Source: Taklimakanibacter deserti
GTDB taxonomy: Bacteria > Pseudomonadota > Alphaproteobacteria > Rhizobiales > Aestuariivirgaceae
NCBI GenBank assembly: GCA_003574785.1
Contig: QORU01000015.1
Coordinates: 124,001 to 188,000, forward strand
Direction: 5' to 3'
DNA: 64,000 nucleotides
Position numbers and translations under genes: made by a program. The notes under the pieces are model-generated. The model worked only from the letters and a program-made list of their open reading frames with translations, did not search any database and had not been told where the DNA came from. Below, in pieces: positions 49,751-58,625 of this stretch (position 1 is the first letter of the stretch; each line of letters starts with the position of its first letter).

Positions 49751-51703
49751 CTAGCCCATGCCCAGTTCGCGCTTGCGGCGCTGGGCCCAGGCGCCGATCA
49801 GCCTCTCGGCAATGATGCCGATGAAGGCTATGCCGAGCCCGGCGAGCAGGCCTCTGCCGGTATCGGCGCCGGGCAACGCCTTGTAGATTTCCTGGCCGAG
49901 GTCGCGCGAGCCGATGAGCGCGGTGATCGCCACCATGGCCAGCGCCATCATGATGGTCTGGTTGATGCCGAGCAGGATCTCGGGGAATGCCATGGGCAAC
50001 TCGACCTTGCGCAGCCGCTGCCAGCCGGTGGCGCCCGCGGCGGTCACCGCTTCGAGCGTCGTCGTCGGCACGCGCATGAGCCCCAGATAGGTGAAGCGTA
50101 TGGCGGGCACCGTCGCATAGGCCAGCATGGCGATCACATTGGAGAGATCGCTCGTCTGGAACAGCATGATCACCGGAATCAGATAGATGAAGCTTGGAAA
50201 GGTCTGCAGCGTGTCGCAGATCGTATTGATGACCCGCGCCGCGAAGGGTCGCCGCGCCGCCCAGATGCCGAGCGGTATGCCGATCAGGACGCACAGGACT
50301 GTGGTGCTCGTGACCAGATAAAGTGTCAGCATCAGCGGCGTCCAGAAGCCGGTGATCATCAGGAAGCCGAGGAGGAAGATGGGCAGCAATGCCAGGCGCC
50401 AGCCGCCGAAAAAATAGCCGACCAGCGCCGGCGCGCCGATCACCACGGGCCAGGGCAGCCAGAGATAGAAATCGCGCAAGGGCAGAAGCATCCAGATGGT
50501 GATGCCGTCGCGCACCGGCTTCACATAGGGAAAGAGATTGCGCGATATCCAGCGCACGCCGTCATTGATGGGCCCGCCATAGGAGAGCGTCATTTCCCTG
50601 GGCAGGACGGCCAGCGCCGGCAGGACCTGCGCCAGCACGATCGAAGCCACCAGTACCGCGCAGAAAATCGCAAGGTGACGATGGCGCCTGAGCCAGGGCG
50701 TATGCGGGGCCACCCGCTCGGGCAGCCGGCGCATATAGGCCTGAGTCATGCGGTCGAGCACAATGGCGATGAGCGTGATCGCGACCCCTTGCTCCACTGC
50801 CTTGCCGATCTGCAGCTGCTGCAGCGAGAACAGGAGCTTTTGCCCAAGCCCCGAGGCGCCGACCAGCGAGGCGATGACCGCCATGGCAAGCGTCTGCATT
50901 ACGGCCTGGTTGAGGCCGAGCAGCAAGGTCCGCTCCGCCGCGGGCAACTCGACCTTCCATAGGAGCTGCAAGGGTGTGCAGCCCGACATCTGGCCGGCCT
51001 CGATGATCTCCTTGGGGACAGTGCGGATGCCGAGGATGGTGCATCGAGCCATCGGCGGCAGGGCGAAGATCAGCGTCGCCAGCATGGCCGGCACCTGGCC
51101 GAAGCCGAACAGGATCACGACCGGCCCGAGATAGGCCATATGCGGCGTGGCCTGCATCACGTCGAAGATCGCGTTGAGGACGCGCTCGACGCGGGCGTTG
51201 CGCGTCGCCCAGATGCCGAGCAGAAGGCCCATGATGACCGCGAGCGGCACCGTCACGATGACGATGGCGAGCGTCTGCATCGCATCGGGCCACAGGCCGA
51301 AGATGGCAAGATAGAAGCTGGCGAGACCGCAGAGCAGGGCGAGCGGCCGCCCGCCGATCCAATGACCGAGAATGGCGGCGGCGCCGACGATCACGGGCCA
51401 GGGCAAGGGCGGCAGTTTCCAGGCCGGTATGCCGCGATAAAGCAGGGCCTCGACGAGATTGAGCGGCTGCGCCAGGCACCAGGCGATGATGCGGGTCACC
51501 GGCTTCGCCGTTGCGGCGAACCAGGCAAAGAATTCGGTGACCCAGCCGCGCACCGGCAGGATGAGCGTATCGGGCCATTTGTCGAGCCACGGCACGAGTT
51601 GTGCGAGAACGGCCAAAAGAAGGACGACCGCGATTGCGATCGGCGCGGTGAGCCGTGGGGTCCGCGCAATGCCGGTGCCGATGCGCGCGGCCGACGCGAT
51701 CAT
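49751..51703 (-). CDS. proW: Quaternary-amine/TMAO-type ABC permease with two duplicated permease domains (ProW/TmoW type)
   Basis: A 650-residue inner-membrane protein formed by two ProW-like permease units in tandem. The first has MGLLLGIWATRNARVERVLNAIFDVMQATPHMAYLGPVVILFGFGQVPAM near residue 160. The second repeats it as CVLIGIPLGIWAARRPFAARVINTICDTLQTFPSFIYLIPVIMLF near residue 470. Each has the EAA-like coupling loop (SGCTPLQLLWKVELPAAERTLLLGLNQ and GATGWQRLRKVELPMAFPEILLGINQ). One chain can thus form the whole channel. Large double permeases occur in the TMAO transporter TmoXVW and in some betaine systems. It overlaps the ATPase gene by ATGA. Confidence 0.9.
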   Translation of the reverse strand: MIASAARIGTGIARTPRLTAPIAIAVVLLLAVLAQLVPWLDKWPDTLILPVRGWVTEFFAWFAATAKPVTRIIAWCLAQPLNLVEALLYRGIPAWKLPPLPWPVIVGAAAILGHWIGGRPLALLCGLASFYLAIFGLWPDAMQTLAIVIVTVPLAVIMGLLLGIWATRNARVERVLNAIFDVMQATPHMAYLGPVVILFGFGQVPAMLATLIFALPPMARCTILGIRTVPKEIIEAGQMSGCTPLQLLWKVELPAAERTLLLGLNQAVMQTLAMAVIASLVGASGLGQKLLFSLQQLQIGKAVEQGVAITLIAIVLDRMTQAYMRRLPERVAPHTPWLRRHRHLAIFCAVLVASIVLAQVLPALAVLPREMTLSYGGPINDGVRWISRNLFPYVKPVRDGITIWMLLPLRDFYLWLPWPVVIGAPALVGYFFGGWRLALLPIFLLGFLMITGFWTPLMLTLYLVTSTTVLCVLIGIPLGIWAARRPFAARVINTICDTLQTFPSFIYLIPVIMLFQTSDLSNVIAMLAYATVPAIRFTYLGLMRVPTTTLEAVTAAGATGWQRLRKVELPMAFPEILLGINQTIMMALAMVAITALIGSRDLGQEIYKALPGADTGRGLLAGLGIAFIGIIAERLIGAWAQRRKRELGMG

Positions 51704-52725
51704 TTGGCGCCGCCGGGATAGAGGGCGGCGATCATCATCTCGCGATTGATGGCGCCGACCGGCTGTCCCGCATCGTCGATGACGGCGATGGTCTTGTCGG
51801 AGGACAGGACCAGCGCCGCCGCATCGCCGATCTTGGCGGAAGCCATCACGTTCACGCCATTGATCGGCACTTTCTTGGGCGAGGCCACCGCACCCACGGT
51901 GAGGATACGGTCGCGCGGCGCGGTGCGGGTGAACTCACGGACATAGTCGTCGGCCGGATGAGACACCATGGCTTCGGGCGTCGCGAGTTGCACTAGGCGC
52001 CCGTCCTTCATGATCCCGATGCGGTCACCGAGCCGGATCGCCTCGTCGAAATCATGCGTGATGAAGACGATGGTCTTCTTGAGAAGCTTCTGCAGCCTGA
52101 GGAACTCGTCCTGCATTTCGCGGCGGATCAACGGGTCGAGCGCCGAGAATGGCTCGTCGAGAAACCAGATATCGGGCTCGACCGCGAGCGAGCGGGCAAT
52201 GCCGACCCGCTGCTGCTGGCCGCCCGACAGTTCACGCGGGAAGTGATCCTCGCGGCCTTCGAGACCGACGAGCTTGATCACCTCGCGGGCCCGCTTCTCG
52301 CGCTCCTCGCGCCCGGTGCCTCGCACCTCCAGCGGAAAAGCGACATTGGAGAGGACGCTGCGGTGCGGCAGGAGGCCGAAATGCTGGAAAACCATGCCCA
52401 TCTTGTGGCGGCGCAGCTCGATGAGCTCGGTGGGTGTCGCCTTGAGGAGGTCGGCGCCATCAAGCAGGATCTGGCCTGTGGTCGGATCATTGAGGCGGGT
52501 GAGGGCACGTATCAGTGTCGATTTGCCCGAGCCCGAAAGCCCCATGACGATCAGGATCTCTCCCGGATAGACGTCGAAGGAAACGTCGCGCACCGCGCCG
52601 ATGTAATGCTCGTCGCGGAAGTGCTCATCCTGGGGCGCCTGGCCGTGCCGCGCCATGAAGCCTGCCGGATCCGGGCCGAAGACCTTCCACAGATTCCGGC
52701 AAGAGATTTTCGCGCGCCCTGTCAT
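51700..52725 (-). CDS. proV: Quaternary-amine ABC transporter ATP-binding protein (ProV type)
   Basis: A 341-residue ATPase with Walker A GLSGSGKST near residue 60, signature LSGGQQQRVGIARSL, Walker B IWFLDEPFSALD and switch His in VFITHDFDEA. The ProV-specific ALTRLNDPTTGQILLDG region and a C-terminal CBS-like regulatory segment (about residues 270-341, KIGDAAALVLSSDKTIAVIDDAGQPVGAINRE) are present. CBS tandems in ProV homologues sense ionic strength; only about one CBS module is apparent here. The ATG at 52725 is chosen; the frame extends further upstream but overlaps the hairpin spacer. Confidence 0.93.
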   Translation of the reverse strand: MTGRAKISCRNLWKVFGPDPAGFMARHGQAPQDEHFRDEHYIGAVRDVSFDVYPGEILIVMGLSGSGKSTLIRALTRLNDPTTGQILLDGADLLKATPTELIELRRHKMGMVFQHFGLLPHRSVLSNVAFPLEVRGTGREEREKRAREVIKLVGLEGREDHFPRELSGGQQQRVGIARSLAVEPDIWFLDEPFSALDPLIRREMQDEFLRLQKLLKKTIVFITHDFDEAIRLGDRIGIMKDGRLVQLATPEAMVSHPADDYVREFTRTAPRDRILTVGAVASPKKVPINGVNVMASAKIGDAAALVLSSDKTIAVIDDAGQPVGAINREMMIAALYPGGAK

Positions 52726-52749
52726 CCGCTCGCTTCCAAAAGGGAGAGA

Positions 52750-52779
52750 GGCGGACGCAGGCTCGTGTCCGCGTCCGCC
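52750..52779 (-). promoter_or_regulatory. Intercistronic hairpin between ProX- and ProV-like genes
   Basis: GGCGGACGC at 52750-52758 pairs perfectly with GCGTCCGCC at 52771-52779 around a 12-base loop, 20 bases after the receptor stop and 24 before the ATPase start. Without a T-run it probably stabilises the upstream receptor message, as in many ABC operons. Confidence 0.6.
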
Positions 52780-52799
52780 GGGATCCGGATCATCGCCGC

Positions 52800-53753
52800 T
52801 TATTGCAGCCAGGCCTTCCAGACGGCCTCGTTCTCGGTGACCCACTTCTTCGCCGCATCTTCCGGCGTCATGCCCTCGACATCGACCATGGCGGCTGCGG
52901 CCGCGATCTGCGGATTGGTGAAATTCACCTTCTTGAGGATGGCAGCGGCCTTGGGCCACTTCTCGGCGAGTTGCTTCGATCCTGCCTTCTTGAGATAGCC
53001 CTTGGCGGGCGCGCCGCAATCATAGACGGCGTCCGGGTTCACGCCCCATTTGGGATCGCTGAGGCATGCCGCTTCGTAAGTCGGGAATTCGACGAACTGG
53101 CCTTCGAATTTCGCCTCGATGAAATTCGGCGTCCAGTTGAAGAGCACGATCGGCTCCTTGCGGTCATAGGCGGCCTGAAGCTCGGCCCACAATGTCGCTG
53201 CCTGCCCGACCGGCACTTCCTGGAAGTTCATCTTCAGCGCCTGGATGCGCTCGGAATAGTGCTTGCCCCAGTCGGCGGGCGGTCCGACGAACCTGCCCTT
53301 GCTGCCGGTCTCGGCGGTGGCGAGCTTGCCGGCGCAGGCATCGAGCGCCTTCCAGTCGGGCAAGCCCGGGCACATCTCATTCATATAGGTCGGATACCAC
53401 CAGTCCTCACGCGTCACCGCTTCATGAGCGCCTAGGTCGACGGCGCCGTTGGCGAGCGCCTTCTCGAAGGATTCGGCTTGCGAGCCTTCCCAGACCTCGA
53501 CCTGGAAATCCATGTCGCCCGCCGCCAGTGCCGTATATTGCAGCTGCGTGTCGGAGGACTTGTATTCGACATTATTGCCTTGCGCCTGCAGGATCTGGCC
53601 GACGACATTGGAAAGCACGAGCTGGCTCGTCCAGTTGTTGGTTACGATCTTGATCGGATCGGCGGAATCTTCCGCCATGGCCGTGGTCGCAAGGACCGCC
53701 AATGCTGTCGCGCCGAGCAGGCCGGTCTTCGTGAACGTCTTGATCATTGTCAT
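52800..53753 (-). CDS. proX: Quaternary-amine/TMAO-type ABC receptor (ProX/TmoX type)
   Basis: A 317-residue periplasmic receptor of the OpuAC family with signal peptide (MTMIKTFTKTGLLGATALAVLATTAMA, cleavage near residue 27). Aromatic residues able to build a cation-pi box are Trp41 (NNWTSQ), Trp88 (EVWEGS), Trp118-Trp119 (EDWWYP) and Trp207 (FNWTPNF). This spacing resembles TmoX and choline/betaine receptors. It binds glycine betaine, choline, carnitine or TMAO; sequence alone cannot choose. It heads the operon and is divergent from a TorR-like regulator, which hints at TMAO. GAGAGGAAAT precedes the ATG at 53753. Confidence 0.9.
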   Translation of the reverse strand: MTMIKTFTKTGLLGATALAVLATTAMAEDSADPIKIVTNNWTSQLVLSNVVGQILQAQGNNVEYKSSDTQLQYTALAAGDMDFQVEVWEGSQAESFEKALANGAVDLGAHEAVTREDWWYPTYMNEMCPGLPDWKALDACAGKLATAETGSKGRFVGPPADWGKHYSERIQALKMNFQEVPVGQAATLWAELQAAYDRKEPIVLFNWTPNFIEAKFEGQFVEFPTYEAACLSDPKWGVNPDAVYDCGAPAKGYLKKAGSKQLAEKWPKAAAILKKVNFTNPQIAAAAAMVDVEGMTPEDAAKKWVTENEAVWKAWLQ

Positions 53754-53863
53754 ATTTCCTCTCCCGGTGCGGGGAGACTTTCATCGCTCACGCCTCGCCC
53801 GCGTGTTCTCGTGTGAGCCGATGGGAGAAGGCTACCGTTCCCTTGTTAATGCGTTGGTGGAGC

Positions 53864-53895
53864 TTGGTGAAAGTGATGGAAGATTTTGTGAAAAG
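53864..53895 (+). promoter_or_regulatory. Direct repeat upstream of the TorR-like gene
   Basis: TTGGTGAAAG at 53864-53873 and TTTGTGAAAA at 53885-53894 are direct repeats 21 bases apart, in the 162-base spacer between the ProX-like and TorR-like genes. OmpR/TorR-type regulators bind direct repeats in register with the helix, so these may be its sites and could serve both divergent genes. E. coli tor boxes have a different sequence. Confidence 0.45.
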
Positions 53896-53915
53896 TTGTT
53901 AAAATCGAGAAAGTC

Positions 53916-54629
53916 ATGAAGCCATCTGCCGCTCATATCGTCATCGTCGAAGACGATCCGGTTACCCGGGCGAAGCTCGCCGCCTATTTCGCCGCCGTCG
54001 GCTATCGGGTCAGCGAGGCGGAAGACGGCGATTCTATGCGCGAGATACTGGCCGAGCGGCCGGCCGATCTTCTGATGATCGACATTCAATTGCCGGGCGA
54101 GGACGGCTTGCAGTTGACCCGCGAGCAGCGCGAACGGTCGGAAGCCGGCATCATCCTGGTGACCGGGCGGACCGACACGGTCGACCGCATCGTCGGCCTC
54201 GAGCTCGGCGCTGATGACTATGTCACCAAGCCCTTCGACCAGCGCGAGCTCCTGGCGCGGGTCAAGAATCTCCTGCGCCGGGTCCGCCGCAGCGGCGTCG
54301 CGGCCGAGATCGGCATGGTGAGGAAGTTTCTCGGCTGGACGCTCGACCTGGGCAGCCGCACCTTGCGCGACAACTCGGGCGAGTTCACCGATCTCACCCG
54401 CGCCGAGTTCAGGGCGCTGGCGCTCCTTTCCGCCAATCCCGGCAAGGTTCTGTCGCGTGACCGTTTGCTGCACGAGATCGCCCATCGCGATTGGGATCCC
54501 GCCGACCGCACGGTCGATGTCGTTGTGCGCCGGCTGCGCCAGAAGCTCGGCGACGATTCGCGCCATCCGCGCATCATCGTCACGTCGCATGGCGAAGGTT
54601 ATCTCTTCGCCGCTTCTCTCAAAGGTTAG
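53916..54629 (+). CDS. torR: TorR-like OmpR-family response regulator
   Basis: A 237-residue response regulator. Receiver: acidic residues VEDDP near 12-14, acceptor Asp56 ([14 protein letters not shown]), and TKPFDQREL. Winged helix: about residues 140-230 ([53 protein letters not shown]). The pattern resembles TorR. It is divergent from the ProX-like gene and its last four bases overlap the convergent TorS-like gene. Cognate to the adjacent TorS/TorT-like pair. No torCAD reductase genes are in the window, so its target is probably another operon, such as the adjacent ABC transporter. Confidence 0.9.
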   Translation: MKPSAAHIVIVEDDPVTRAKLAAYFAAVGYRVSEAEDGDSMREILAERPADLLMIDIQLPGEDGLQLTREQRERSEAGIILVTGRTDTVDRIVGLELGADDYVTKPFDQRELLARVKNLLRRVRRSGVAAEIGMVRKFLGWTLDLGSRTLRDNSGEFTDLTRAEFRALALLSANPGKVLSRDRLLHEIAHRDWDPADRTVDVVVRRLRQKLGDDSRHPRIIVTSHGEGYLFAASLKG

Positions 54630-57475
54630 AGGGCGAGGCTCCCCACATTGTCCATCGCTTCCCGATAGGACTCCTCGCATTGGCGCAGGTGCCGGGCGGC
54701 CTTGAGGCGGTTGCCGGTCCGCGTCGAGATCTCGAGCGCACGGGCCTCTTGGCAGAGTTCGGTGAAGCCCGCCGAGGCGGCGGTGCTGTAGGTCGCGTGG
54801 GCGAGGTCCTTCAACTTCCTGAAATCCCTGGCCTGCAGAGCTTCATGCATCGCGGTGAAGCGCGGCGGCAATGTTTCCTCGACGATCGCGAATATGCGGC
54901 TGACCGCCGCTTTCCCGATCAGGCTCAAATCGGCATCCAATTGCGCCCGGTCCACGGCCGTGTCCACCGTTACCGAGGCGATCGCGCGAGCGAGCGTTTC
55001 GATCGTCAGCGGCTTGGCCACATAGGCATCCATGCCGGAGGCGAGATAGCGGTCGACCTCTTCCTTGAACACATGCGCCGACATGGCGATGATCGGAACC
55101 CTCGCCGTGCCGGAAGCGGCGCGCAGCTCCCGCGCGGTCGCCATGCCGTCCATATCGGGCATGCTGATATCCATGAGCACTAGGTCCGGTCTGTCCTTGC
55201 CAAATTGCGCGATGGCCGCATAGCCGTCGCACACGGTGACAACCTCATGGCCGAGCCTGGCCAGGAACTGCGAAGCGACGAGACGTGTCGCGGCATCGTC
55301 TTCGACCACCAGGATTCTCAGGCAGGGGCTGTCGCCGCTGGCACAGGGCCGCGGCAAGGTGGGCAATGGCCGCCTGGCCGAAGCCCGCGGCATCTCGATG
55401 TCGAGGGTGAAGACGCTGCCGCGGCCGAGGCTCGACTCGACGGTGAGCGTGCCGCCCATGGCGCGGGCGAAGCCGCGTGAGATCGCAAGGCCGAGACCGG
55501 TTCCGCCATAGCGGCGCGTGATCGAGGCATCGGTCTGGGTGAAGGAGTCGAATATGTGCCCCTGCTGGCCGGGCTCGATGCCGATGCCGGTATCCTTCAC
55601 CGTGATCCGAAGGGCGTGCCGGGACTGCTCCCGGCCGATCACGGCGGCCTTCACCGTGACGCCGCCGCGCTCGGTGAATTTGATGGCGTTGCTCACCAGG
55701 TTGAACACGATCTGCCTGAGCTTGCCGGCATCGCCGGTATAGGCCGCGGCGAGACGTCTTTCGATCGTCAGGGACAGCCTGAGATTCTTCTCGCGCGCCG
55801 ACGGCCGCATGAGATCGACGATGCCGCGCAGAAGGTCGGCGAGATCGAAGACCACGGGATCGATCGTGACCTTGCCCGATTCGATCTTCGAATAATCGAG
55901 AATGCTGTTGAGGATGCCGAGCAGTGTTTCGCCCGAATTGCTGGCGACCGTCACATGCTCGCGCTGCGCCGGGGTGAGATCGTCTTCCTTCAGGATGCGC
56001 AGCATGCCGAGCATGCCGGTCATCGGTGTGCGGATCTCGTGGCTCACGGTGGCGAGGAACGCCGACTTTGCCTGGCTGGCCATTTCGGCCTGCTCACGCG
56101 CCTGGGCGTGGCGGGCCACTTCCAGCCGCAGCTCGCCGGTCCGCTGATCGACCAGGCCCTGCAGTTCCTCGCGGTGGCGGCGCAGCTCCTCATTGGTGCG
56201 TTCGCGCTCGATCTCCAGTGCGCGGCGTTTCTGCGATTCGTCGCGAAAGGCGACCACCGCCGAGGACAGCGCCTTGAGCTCTTTCGTCCCTTCCGCCGCC
56301 ACCGCAACCGAAAGATCGCCGTCGGTCAGGCGCTGCATCGCGTTGGACAGCGCCGCCAGCCGACGCACGATGCCGCGCTCGACATAGAACCAGACGATCA
56401 GTCCGGAAATCGCCACAGCGACGAGCGACGTGACGAGGAGGATGTAGAAGCCGGCATCGAGGGCGTTCTGCGCCTGCGTCGATATCGTGCGGGCGAAGCT
56501 CTCGGAGCTACGCAGCATGCCTTGCGCCACCTGGCTGACCTCGGCCGACAGGTTCTGGTTGGCCGCAGCCACGCTTTCAAGCTCGTCGGCGATCGTGATC
56601 AAGCGCAGGCGTTCGCCGAACAGGCTGGCGCCGACCGGCGCATTGCCCGAGGCGGCCTGCAATATCTCGAGGAAGGCGGATGCCTGGTCGCGTCGCACTG
56701 GGTCGTCGATGCTGGCGACACGGCGGCGGACGACCCGAAGATGATCCTCAAAGCCTCGGGCTATCTCGGCCACTTCGCCGCGGTCGATCGTCCGCGTCAG
56801 CTGATTGGCGAGGAGCCCGATCTGCGAGCTGCGCAAGCGCAGCTCCCACATCCGGTCGAGCAAATAGATGTCCTGCTCGATGAGACGGTCGAGCGCCTGA
56901 TAGGCCGCTTCGCGCCGCTCCCCGTCATCGATCAGGCCGTAGAGGCTCGATATGACCGCTGAGGCGCCGGCCGACGAGTTGGATACTAGGGTTTCCGACA
57001 GATCGACGATCGATGTCGCGGCCCGGATGGTGCGCTCGGCGCGTTGGGCAAAGGTGTCCTGCAGATGCAGCCTTTCCTTGACCAGCCGGTTCTGGGCCGC
57101 GAGATTGGCCACCAGCGCATCGACGGTTGCCGAGAGCTTGCCGACCGTGGCGCTGTCGAGCGAGGTGAGGCCGGCGTCGCTGACCGATTTGCGGATCTCC
57201 ACGGCGAGGGCGGAGAGTTCCCGCTCCTGCGCCGCCCGGGAGGTTTCATCGCGGACCGCCGTCAGCGCCGGAGCCGAGGCGACGAGCCGCGCGGTGGTTT
57301 CCGCGGTGCGCTGTGCCGAGGCCACGGCCGGCAGTGCCTGGCTGTTCACCAGCGTTTGCGCGCCGGAGATTTCGCGCAGGATCAGCCAGCCGGCGATGCC
57401 GGAGGACAGCGACAAAGCGGTGATTCCCAGGAAGGCCAGGAATAGCTTCGCGCCGATGCCCAATCTTGACAGCAT
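54626..57475 (-). CDS. torS: TorS-like hybrid sensor histidine kinase
   Basis: A 949-residue membrane kinase with the full TorS layout: TM1 (about residues 10-32), a long helical periplasmic sensor (33-340), TM2 (344-366), HAMP (368-420), coiled coil, HisKA with His479 (TVSHEIRTP), ATPase domain ([31 protein letters not shown]), receiver ([27 protein letters not shown]) and a C-terminal HPt domain. The HPt histidine sits in [13 protein letters not shown], where the usual H-x-L-K-G is weakened. TorS detects TMAO through the periplasmic receptor TorT, which is encoded divergently 64 bases away. It signals to the TorR-like regulator next door. Confidence 0.92.
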   Translation of the reverse strand: MLSRLGIGAKLFLAFLGITALSLSSGIAGWLILREISGAQTLVNSQALPAVASAQRTAETTARLVASAPALTAVRDETSRAAQERELSALAVEIRKSVSDAGLTSLDSATVGKLSATVDALVANLAAQNRLVKERLHLQDTFAQRAERTIRAATSIVDLSETLVSNSSAGASAVISSLYGLIDDGERREAAYQALDRLIEQDIYLLDRMWELRLRSSQIGLLANQLTRTIDRGEVAEIARGFEDHLRVVRRRVASIDDPVRRDQASAFLEILQAASGNAPVGASLFGERLRLITIADELESVAAANQNLSAEVSQVAQGMLRSSESFARTISTQAQNALDAGFYILLVTSLVAVAISGLIVWFYVERGIVRRLAALSNAMQRLTDGDLSVAVAAEGTKELKALSSAVVAFRDESQKRRALEIERERTNEELRRHREELQGLVDQRTGELRLEVARHAQAREQAEMASQAKSAFLATVSHEIRTPMTGMLGMLRILKEDDLTPAQREHVTVASNSGETLLGILNSILDYSKIESGKVTIDPVVFDLADLLRGIVDLMRPSAREKNLRLSLTIERRLAAAYTGDAGKLRQIVFNLVSNAIKFTERGGVTVKAAVIGREQSRHALRITVKDTGIGIEPGQQGHIFDSFTQTDASITRRYGGTGLGLAISRGFARAMGGTLTVESSLGRGSVFTLDIEMPRASARRPLPTLPRPCASGDSPCLRILVVEDDAATRLVASQFLARLGHEVVTVCDGYAAIAQFGKDRPDLVLMDISMPDMDGMATARELRAASGTARVPIIAMSAHVFKEEVDRYLASGMDAYVAKPLTIETLARAIASVTVDTAVDRAQLDADLSLIGKAAVSRIFAIVEETLPPRFTAMHEALQARDFRKLKDLAHATYSTAASAGFTELCQEARALEISTRTGNRLKAARHLRQCEESYREAMDNVGSLAL

Positions 57476-57539
57476 TGCCGCTCCACCAGATGCTTGCGCC
57501 GGTCATGATACATGGGCGAGACACGATTGGAACAGGCGG

Positions 57540-58592
57540 ATGAAGGGAACTCTCTTTGCGGCAGGGCTGGTGCTGGCGGCCGCAATGCCGTCCGCAGCCG
57601 CCCAGGAGTCATGGCCGGTCGACAGATGGAATCCGTCTTTCGACTATGGGGGAGAGGCGCAGGCCCTCGCCTATGCGCCACTCGAGGTCGCAACCAGGCC
57701 CTGGCGCATCTGCGCCTCCTATCCGCATCTCAAGGATTCCTATTGGCTGTCGGTCAATTACGGCATGGTGGAGCAGGCCCGCCGTCTCAATGTGCGGCTT
57801 CGCGTCGTCGAGGCGGGCGGCTATCCCAATATCGAGCGGCAGAAATCGCAGGTCCGCCAATGTGCGGCGACGGCCGACGCGCTCATCGTCGGAACCGTCT
57901 CTTTTGACGGCTTGACTCCGCTCATCACCGAGCTCGCAAAGCGCATGCCGGTCATCGCCGCGGTCAATGACGTCAACGATGCGGGCATCACGGCGAAGTC
58001 CGGCGTCTCCTGGGTCGCCATGGGCAAGGCCATAGGCGATTACTTCGCCAAGCTTCACCCCAAGGGACAGAAGCCGGTGAAAGTGGCTTGGTTTCCGGGG
58101 CCGCGCGGTGCCGGGTGGGTGGATTTTGTCGAACAGGGCTTCCGTCCGGCGATCGAGAAGAGCGCTGCCGATATCGTCGCGGTGAAATGGGGCGATACCG
58201 GCTTCGAAGCCCAGCTCCTGCTGCTCGAGGAAGTCATCGAGGAATATCCCGACATCGACTACATCATCGGCAGTGCGGTCACCGCCGATGCCGCGGTCAG
58301 CCTGTTCAGGGCCAAGGGTTTGTCGGAGCGCATCGGCATCCTCGCCGACTATTTCACCCACAGCACCTATCGCGCCATCAAACGCGGCAAGGTGATCGCC
58401 GCCCCCACCGATTCGCCCGTGATGCAGGGCAAGATCGCGCTCGATCAGGCGGTACGCGCCCTCGAAGGCAAGCTTTCCGTCCGTCATGTCGGGCCGCGGA
58501 TCGAGATCGTCGATCAGGCAAGCCTGGCCGGAATCGATATCGCCAACAGCCTGGCGCCCGCCTCCTTCACGCCGGTCTTCGAAGTGAAATAG
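57540..58592 (+). CDS. torT: TorT-like periplasmic sensor receptor
   Basis: A 350-residue periplasmic-binding protein with signal peptide (MKGTLFAAGLVLAAAMPSAAA, cleavage near residue 21). TorT features: RPWRICASYPHLKDSYWLSVNYGMVEQARRL, QKSQVRQCAATADALIVGTVSFDGL, GRKP-free KVAWFPGPRGAGWVDFVEQGF and YIIGSAVTADAAV. TorT presents TMAO to the TorS sensor domain instead of feeding a transporter. The ATG at 57540 follows GGAACAGGCGG. It is divergent from torS and convergent with an enolase-family gene. Ligand could also be another N-oxide or amine. Confidence 0.9.
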   Translation: MKGTLFAAGLVLAAAMPSAAAQESWPVDRWNPSFDYGGEAQALAYAPLEVATRPWRICASYPHLKDSYWLSVNYGMVEQARRLNVRLRVVEAGGYPNIERQKSQVRQCAATADALIVGTVSFDGLTPLITELAKRMPVIAAVNDVNDAGITAKSGVSWVAMGKAIGDYFAKLHPKGQKPVKVAWFPGPRGAGWVDFVEQGFRPAIEKSAADIVAVKWGDTGFEAQLLLLEEVIEEYPDIDYIIGSAVTADAAVSLFRAKGLSERIGILADYFTHSTYRAIKRGKVIAAPTDSPVMQGKIALDQAVRALEGKLSVRHVGPRIEIVDQASLAGIDIANSLAPASFTPVFEVK

Positions 58593-58625
58593 AAGGGGAC
58601 TCGGCGACCGTGGAGGTCGCACTGG

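Noticed and set aside
49658..50962. Plus-strand frame opposite the double permease
   Set aside because: Antisense of membrane segments gives Gln/Arg/His-rich translation without hydrophobic segments or motifs.
53916..58592. TMAO respiration locus
   Set aside because: The sensory genes are Tor-like but no torC, torA or torD gene is in the window.
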